Origin: Desulfovibrionales bacterium
GTDB lineage: Bacteria; Desulfobacterota; Desulfovibrionia; Desulfovibrionales; Desulfovibrionaceae
NCBI GenBank assembly: GCA_030156255.1
Contig: JASGMV010000034.1
Span: 1 to 43,144, forward strand
Direction of reading: 5' to 3'
Length of the DNA: 43,144 bases
Shown here: positions 38,541 to 43,144 of the stretch, in pieces
Layout of the letters: every line of letters begins with the position of its first letter
Position numbering within the stretch: the stretch's first letter is position 1
Made by a program: the position numbers and the translations under genes
Notes under the pieces: model-generated
The model's input: the letters and a program-made list of their open reading frames with translations, nothing else
The model's database searches: none
Told to the model about the DNA's origin: nothing

Positions 38541-40240
38541 GCCGCCTCCCGCCGGCTTTCAATGAGCCGGATGAAGGCCTCCTCGATGCTCGCGGCGTCT
38601 CCTCGGATTTCGTCCGGGGCGCCGAGGGCCAGCAGCCTTCCGCGCATCATGATGAGCATGCGGTCGCAGTATTCGGCTTCCTCCATGAAGTGCGTGGTCA
38701 CGATGATCGTGACGCCCTGCTCGGACAGCGTGGTGATGCGTCGCCAGAATGCGCGCCGGGCCAGGGGGTCGACGCCGGACGTGGGCTCGTCCAGAAAGAG
38801 GATTTCGGGTTGGTGCATCAGGGCGCAGGCCAAGGCCAACCGCTGTTTGACGCCGAAAGGCAGCTGTCCCGCGTTGGCGTCGGCCGAGGTCTCGAGGTTG
38901 AGGGCGTTCAAGGCCCAGGCCAGGCGGTCTTTGCGCTCCTTGCCGGCCAGGCCGTAGGCGCTGGAAAAGAACCGAAGGTTTTCGCGCACCGAAAGCTGGC
39001 CGTATTGCGAAAATTTTTGGGCCATGTAGCCAATGCGTTTGCGGGCCTTGGAGGGAGCCTTGCGCAGATCGTATCCGGCCACCTCCAGCCGGCCGCCCGT
39101 GGGCGGCAGTAATCCGCAGAGCATGCGAAAAGTCGTGGACTTGCCCGCGCCGTTGGGGCCGAGTAGGCCGAATATCTCGCCGCGGCCCACCTCGAAGGAC
39201 AAATCCTGCACTGCGTAGAAATCACCGAAACGACGCTCCAGGCCCCTGACCTTGATGATGCTTTCGCCGGCCTGGCCGGGATGGCGTCGGATAGCGCCCT
39301 GCTCCAGGTGCGTGCCCTCGGCTCTGCGCGCTTGGTGCAGCAGAATCATGAAGCCGTCCTCGAAGCTTGGTTCGCGCGGCTCGGCTGCAACGGGCAAGTC
39401 CAGCGCCGAGGGTTGTACGCCTTTTGCGGTCACGAAATGGACGCATCCCGTAGTGATGGAGGCGTCCACCACCTTGGGGTCGCCCGCCAGCCGGGCCTGG
39501 AGCGCGCGAGGCGGTCCGGACGGTTGGACCTCGAAGGTCCTGTTCCTGGCGGCCTCCACGAATTCGCTTGGCGGGCCTTGTCCTAGAAGGCGTCCCTCGT
39601 ACAAAACGACGGCATGCTCGCAGCGTTGGGCTTCGTCCATGTAGGCCGTTGACAGGAGGACGGTCAAAGAACGCTCTTGGACTAAATTGTAGACGATCTC
39701 CCACAATTCGCGCCGGGACAAGGGGTCGACGCCTACGGTGGGCTCGTCCAGGAGCAAAAGCTCCGGCAGTTTGATCAGGGCGCAAGCCAGGCCCAGCTTC
39801 TGTTTCATGCCCCCGGACAATCGTCCGGCAAGACGTTTGACGAAAGGGCCGAGCCCGGTCATTCGGGAAAGATCCTCAAACCTTTCCGGCCGCAGGGTCT
39901 TAGGGACGCCTTGGAGGTCGGCGTAGAGGTCCAGGTTCTCCTGGACGCTCAAATCTTCGTAGAGCCCGAACCGCTGGGGCATGTAGCCGATGCGCGACTG
40001 CACCGCCAGGGACTCCGCCGCGGCGTCGAGGCCCAGAACGGAGCAACCACCGGCGTCGGGTAGGAGCAGGCCGGCCGCGATGCGGATGAGCGTGGTCTTG
40101 CCGGCGCCGTCCGGCCCGAGCAACCCGGTGACCGAGCCCCTGGATACGGAGAAGGACACGTTGTCCAGCGCCTGGATGGAGCGTCCGGATCTTTGGAAAG
40201 ATTTGGACACCCCCCGGACTTCGAGGTCGGCCCGGCTCAC
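38537..40240 (-). CDS. ybhF: Tandem ABC exporter ATPase (YbhF-like)
   Basis: Two ATP-binding domains in one 567-residue chain. Domain 1: Walker A GPDGAGKTT, signature LSGGMKQKLGLACAL, Walker B LLLLDEPTVGVDP. Domain 2: Walker A GPNGAGKSTT, a degenerate signature LPFGVKQRLALACAL, Walker B ILFLDEPTSGVDP and the switch histidine in TTHFMEEAEYC. The domains are joined by a linker (about residues 230-310). The changed signature LPFG in place of LSGG suggests unequal ATP sites. GTG 40240 overlaps the adaptor stop as GTGA. Confidence 0.94.
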   Translation of the reverse strand: MSRADLEVRGVSKSFQRSGRSIQALDNVSFSVSRGSVTGLLGPDGAGKTTLIRIAAGLLLPDAGGCSVLGLDAAAESLAVQSRIGYMPQRFGLYEDLSVQENLDLYADLQGVPKTLRPERFEDLSRMTGLGPFVKRLAGRLSGGMKQKLGLACALIKLPELLLLDEPTVGVDPLSRRELWEIVYNLVQERSLTVLLSTAYMDEAQRCEHAVVLYEGRLLGQGPPSEFVEAARNRTFEVQPSGPPRALQARLAGDPKVVDASITTGCVHFVTAKGVQPSALDLPVAAEPREPSFEDGFMILLHQARRAEGTHLEQGAIRRHPGQAGESIIKVRGLERRFGDFYAVQDLSFEVGRGEIFGLLGPNGAGKSTTFRMLCGLLPPTGGRLEVAGYDLRKAPSKARKRIGYMAQKFSQYGQLSVRENLRFFSSAYGLAGKERKDRLAWALNALNLETSADANAGQLPFGVKQRLALACALMHQPEILFLDEPTSGVDPLARRAFWRRITTLSEQGVTIIVTTHFMEEAEYCDRMLIMMRGRLLALGAPDEIRGDAASIEEAFIRLIESRREAA

Positions 40241-41274
40241 GACGGCGCTCCCTCCCGGACGCGGGACTCCGTCTGGCCCTGCGGCTCCAGCGGCTCGGGG
40301 ATGGCGACGGTGGCCGGCATGCCCAGGCGCAGCCTGTCGTTCGGGTCTTTCACGAAAACGCGCACTTCATAGACCAAGGCCGTTCGCAGCTCCGGGGTCT
40401 CCACGTTTTTGGGCGTGAACTCGGCCATGGGGGAGATGAAGCCGATCCAGCCGGCGAGCGGCTCGCCGGGGAAGGCGTCGGTGCGGACCTCGGCCTTGAT
40501 CCCTTCGCGGATGCGGCCCAGGTCGGTCTCGTTGACGTAGGCCCGCACCCATTTGGGATCGAGCAGGGCCAGGGTGAAGGCCGGGCGGCTGGGAGCGGCC
40601 ATGTCCCCGGGCTCCAGGATGCGATTGCGGACAACGGCGTTTACGGGGGAGAGCAGGTCGTATTCCTTGCGCGTGGTCTCCAGCAAGGCCAGTTGCGACT
40701 GCATGGACGCGAGCGTCGCCTTGGCGTTGGCGATGTCCTCCCACCGGGGGCCGGCCAGCACCAGGTTGAGCTGCTCCTGGGCCGCGTAGAGTTCGGCCGC
40801 AGCCACATCGTGCTTGGCCTGGGCGTCGTCCACGTCCTGTTGGGTGGTGGAGCCGGTGGTCAAAAGTTTTTTCATGCGTTTCAGGGTGAGCTTGTAGAGC
40901 TTCAACTGGGCCGCGGCCTGCCCCACGTCGGCCTTGGCCTTCTGGATGTCCTCGGAGCGGGAGCCGTTGAGCAGGCGCTGGACCACGAAGTCTTGGGCCT
41001 GGATCTGGTTCTTGAGCGAGGCGATCTGATGGTCCAGGCGGTCGGTCTCCAGGGAGGCCAGAATCTGGCCTTTGATCACCTTGTCGCCCTCCTCCACGTC
41101 CATGGAGGCGATGCGTTCGCTGTCCTTGAAGGCGAGGTCCACCTGGCGCATGTCCACGTTGCCGTACAGGACGATGGGGCCGTCGGCCGGGGGGGCTTCG
41201 TTGTTGCGCCACAGGAAGTAGCCGCCGACGCCCAAGAGCGCGAGGATGAGGATGAGCATGATTTTTTTCGGCAC
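40237..41274 (-). CDS. ybhG: HlyD/YbhG-family periplasmic adaptor of the ABC exporter
   Basis: The 345-residue membrane-fusion protein has one N-terminal anchor (IMLILILALLGVGGYFLW), a lipoyl half (YGNVDMRQVDLAFKDSERIASMDVEEGD), a long coiled-coil hairpin (about 75-200) and the second lipoyl/beta-barrel part (YDLLSPVNAVVRNRILEPGDM, KWVRAYVNETDLGRI). It links the ABC permeases to an outer-membrane channel. First gene of the operon, with two operator-like dyads 175-310 bp upstream. The operon order adaptor, tandem ATPase, permease, permease is that of E. coli ybhGFSR, but no linked TetR gene (CecR/YbiH) is present. Confidence 0.94.
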   Translation of the reverse strand: MPKKIMLILILALLGVGGYFLWRNNEAPPADGPIVLYGNVDMRQVDLAFKDSERIASMDVEEGDKVIKGQILASLETDRLDHQIASLKNQIQAQDFVVQRLLNGSRSEDIQKAKADVGQAAAQLKLYKLTLKRMKKLLTTGSTTQQDVDDAQAKHDVAAAELYAAQEQLNLVLAGPRWEDIANAKATLASMQSQLALLETTRKEYDLLSPVNAVVRNRILEPGDMAAPSRPAFTLALLDPKWVRAYVNETDLGRIREGIKAEVRTDAFPGEPLAGWIGFISPMAEFTPKNVETPELRTALVYEVRVFVKDPNDRLRLGMPATVAIPEPLEPQGQTESRVREGAPS

Positions 41275-41448
41275 GGCGACTCCTTATCTTGACTGAAGGC
41301 GTCCTCGGTTTGAAATGCATCCGGAGTTTCAGACCATGCTTCCGGGGAAAAGCGCGGCTTTCTCCGGGAGCCTCTTCGCATCGATCCGGCGCGCTTTGGC
41401 GCCAAAACTTGCCGGCAAACCTTGCAGAAATTCGACGCAGCCTGCTGC

Positions 41449-41463
41449 GTAAACTTTGTTTAC
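41449..41463. promoter_or_regulatory. 15-bp dyad, possible TetR-type operator
   Basis: GTAAACTTTGTTTAC has perfect six-base arms around TTT. It lies in the leader region of the exporter operon, 175 bp from the ybhG-like start. The gap 41275-41626 holds no convincing gene on either strand. Confidence 0.45.
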
Positions 41464-41541
41464 ACGATAACCACTCCGGCCGAGAAACACCAGCAGGTGG
41501 CGGTGCGTCCGCCTTTGCGCCGCATCCATCGGCTGTGGAGG

Positions 41542-41583
41542 CTATGTGAACAAGCATTCACGTGAACGATGGTTCACATATAG
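41542..41583. promoter_or_regulatory. Double GTGAAC/GTTCAC operator-like dyad
   Basis: Outer arms CTATGTGAAC (41542-41551) and GTTCACATATAG (41572-41583) surround an inner ATTCACGTGAA (41556-41566). Repeated GTGAAC half-sites in this arrangement are typical of TetR-family operators. The probable target is the exporter operon. Confidence 0.6.
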
Positions 41584-41626
41584 GCGCGGCCGGAAACCTT
41601 GTCAAGAGAGGGCGAGGGCGGAAGAC

Positions 41627-41662
41627 GAAGGCCGGCCGCATGCATTGTCTCGGCCGGCCTTC
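41627..41662 (-). terminator. Hairpin after ureG
   Basis: Arms 41627-41637 (GAAGGCCGGCC) and 41652-41662 pair perfectly over 11 bases around a 14-base loop, 34 bases after the ureG stop. The following minus-strand sequence is T/C-rich rather than a pure U-tract. Probably ends the urease accessory transcript. Confidence 0.6.
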
Positions 41663-41695
41663 TGCTGTCGGAGTGGGAAAGGAGGCGAAATGTGG

Positions 41696-42316
<621 letters not shown>

Positions 42317-42318
42317 GG

Positions 42319-42984
42319 TCAACTCCTGAAGAGTCTTGAATATTGCGTTTCGTGAAGGCTGGAGGCCAGAACCAGACCCGGGGCCGTGGCGCCGATCTCG
42401 TGGTCATCCAGAGACTCGGCGCGGTCCAGCACCGGCTCCATATCGCCCGTCAGCCCCATCAGAATGCGCTGGGCCGCGGTCTGACCCAGAGGGATGGCCT
42501 TGCAGGCCGCCGCGGCTTGGTTCTCGGCCCAAGTCCAGGCGAAACCCAGAGCCGCAGGCCGGGCCTCCACGCCCAGAGCCGCGGCGGAGGCCGCGAACAG
42601 GGCCGTGTAGCCCGCATCCGCCGGGAGTTCGACGCCGCCCAGCAGGCCGTGCCCGTCCATGAGCCGGCGCAAGGTCTCTCCCAGACGCAGCTCCTCCTGC
42701 AGCAACTCGTATGTCTCCCTGGAGGCGAGCAGAAAGTCGTTCCAATGGGCGAAATTCTTGTCGTCGCCGACCTCCGCGGCCCGGTGCAGGCGCAGGAGCA
42801 CGGGAAGGTCCAGCCCTCCCAGACCGTGGACCAGCACGCCGCGCATCCAGCGGTTCAACCCGGCCTCGTCCGCCACCCAGCCCAACTCGATGGCCGAAGC
42901 CAGCCCTTGGGAGTAGGCGAAAGCGCCGATGGGCAACGTAGGACTCGCCAAATAGAGCAAAGACAACAACTGTCGATCGTGCAT
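42319..42984 (-). CDS. ureF: Urease accessory protein UreF
   Basis: UreF (221 residues) is the all-helical partner that, with UreD/UreH and UreG, activates urease. Hallmarks are [29 protein letters not shown] at the start and [28 protein letters not shown] in the second half. The ureG gene follows at once. Upstream, between ureF and whatever precedes it (normally ureE or ureC), lie a long hairpin, a direct repeat and a palindrome, so the operon may have been interrupted or spaced by repeats. Confidence 0.95.
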   Translation of the reverse strand: MHDRQLLSLLYLASPTLPIGAFAYSQGLASAIELGWVADEAGLNRWMRGVLVHGLGGLDLPVLLRLHRAAEVGDDKNFAHWNDFLLASRETYELLQEELRLGETLRRLMDGHGLLGGVELPADAGYTALFAASAAALGVEARPAALGFAWTWAENQAAAACKAIPLGQTAAQRILMGLTGDMEPVLDRAESLDDHEIGATAPGLVLASSLHETQYSRLFRS

Positions 42985-43007
42985 GGTGCTCCGATGAGAG
43001 CAGGGGG

Positions 43008-43047
43008 AAGGGGGAAACCCTTTTTGGGAAAAAAGGGTTTCCCCCTT
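43008..43047. repeat. 18-bp perfect stem-loop repeat upstream of ureF
   Basis: AAGGGGGAAACCCTTTTT (43008-43025) pairs completely with 43030-43047 around a four-base loop. The A/T-run within the stem gives it terminator-like features on both strands. Its G5A3C3T5 build looks like a dispersed intergenic repeat. Confidence 0.7.
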
Positions 43048-43052
43048 TGTGT

Positions 43053-43097
43053 GACCGGGGACATGGGTAACAGTTTAGACCGGGGACATAGGTAACA
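43053..43097. mobile_element. Tandem 20-bp repeat, probable end of an IS481-like element
   Basis: GACCGGGGACATGGGTAACA (43053-43072) and GACCGGGGACATAGGTAACA (43078-43097) differ at one base and have a 25-base period. Read on the minus strand each begins TGTTACC and contains TGTCCCCGGTC, which I associate with IS481-type insertion-sequence ends. No transposase is visible, so it is either the edge of an element beyond the window or a remnant. Confidence 0.45.
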
Positions 43098-43124
43098 CAT
43101 TCACACGATCCTCACCAGGTTCAG

Positions 43125-43144
43125 GGAGGGGGACGTCCCCCTCC
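43125..43144. repeat. GGGGACGTCCCC-core palindrome at the window edge
   Basis: Two ten-base arms around the ACGT centre are exact reverse complements, and the element may continue past the last base. It shares its core with the 32-bp palindrome at 16465-16496. Confidence 0.6.

Noticed and set aside
41289-41549. A small plus-strand frame that might be the missing TetR regulator
   Set aside because: No helix-turn-helix, no ribosome site and an unnatural composition.
43053-43097. CRISPR array
   Set aside because: Only two repeats with a five-base gap; this fits an IS end or tandem repeat, not repeat-spacer units.

Overview
The window is high-GC bacterial DNA that fits a sulfate-reducing Desulfovibrionaceae (Desulfovibrio-type) chromosome. 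The strongest markers are a complete flxABCD-hdrABC cluster with its linked alcohol dehydrogenase and a Mop-type (Desulfovibrio gigas-like) molybdenum aldehyde oxidoreductase, together with sigma-54 regulation. Almost every gene lies on the minus strand; only a two-gene DUF2975/Xre module is on the plus strand. No tRNA, rRNA, CRISPR array or prophage was seen.

Layout from left to right. 1-1196: 5' part of an unrecognised secreted protein. 1383-5817: RND multidrug efflux pair (adaptor and pump). 6023-8771: glutaredoxin-like protein, NadB and, oddly, a TrfA-like plasmid replication initiator, all read as trfA-like > nadB > grx. 9039-16349: hdrC-hdrB-hdrA-flxD-flxC-flxB-flxA and a ferritin-like protein, a tightly packed electron-bifurcation operon linking NADH, ferredoxin and a thiol/disulfide couple. 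16532-17713: iron-dependent alcohol dehydrogenase (adh). 18132-21818: a second Fe-alcohol dehydrogenase overlapping a PAS sensor kinase, which overlaps a sigma-54 response regulator. 21962-34589: a ten-gene run (MoeA-like protein, aldehyde oxidoreductase, Fe-S/flavin fusion protein, small Cys4 protein, methyltransferase, C-GCAxxG-C-C protein, radical SAM protein, PaaK-like AMP ligase, XdhC, MobA-HD fusion) that looks like an aldehyde oxidoreductase plus a dedicated maturation or redox system of unknown chemistry. 35501-36291: DUF2975 protein and Xre regulator. 36285-41274: YbhGFSR-type ABC exporter. 41696-42984: ureG and ureF, followed by repeats and a probable IS end at the right edge.

The most interesting result is regulatory. 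Both adh and the moeA-like/mop operon have a clear sigma-54 promoter (GG-N10-GC), and both carry the same long inverted repeat (arms GGGTCAA..CGAGACA, spacer 16-17) at almost the same distance, 156 and 154 bp, upstream of the -24 element. The only sigma-54 activator in the window sits right beside the adh copy. This suggests one alcohol/aldehyde regulon: Adh turns alcohol into aldehyde, Mop oxidises aldehyde to acid, and Flx-Hdr handles the NADH. The moeA-like leader also carries a classic intrinsic terminator between the sigma-54 promoter and the start codon, so a second, attenuation- or riboswitch-type control is likely there.
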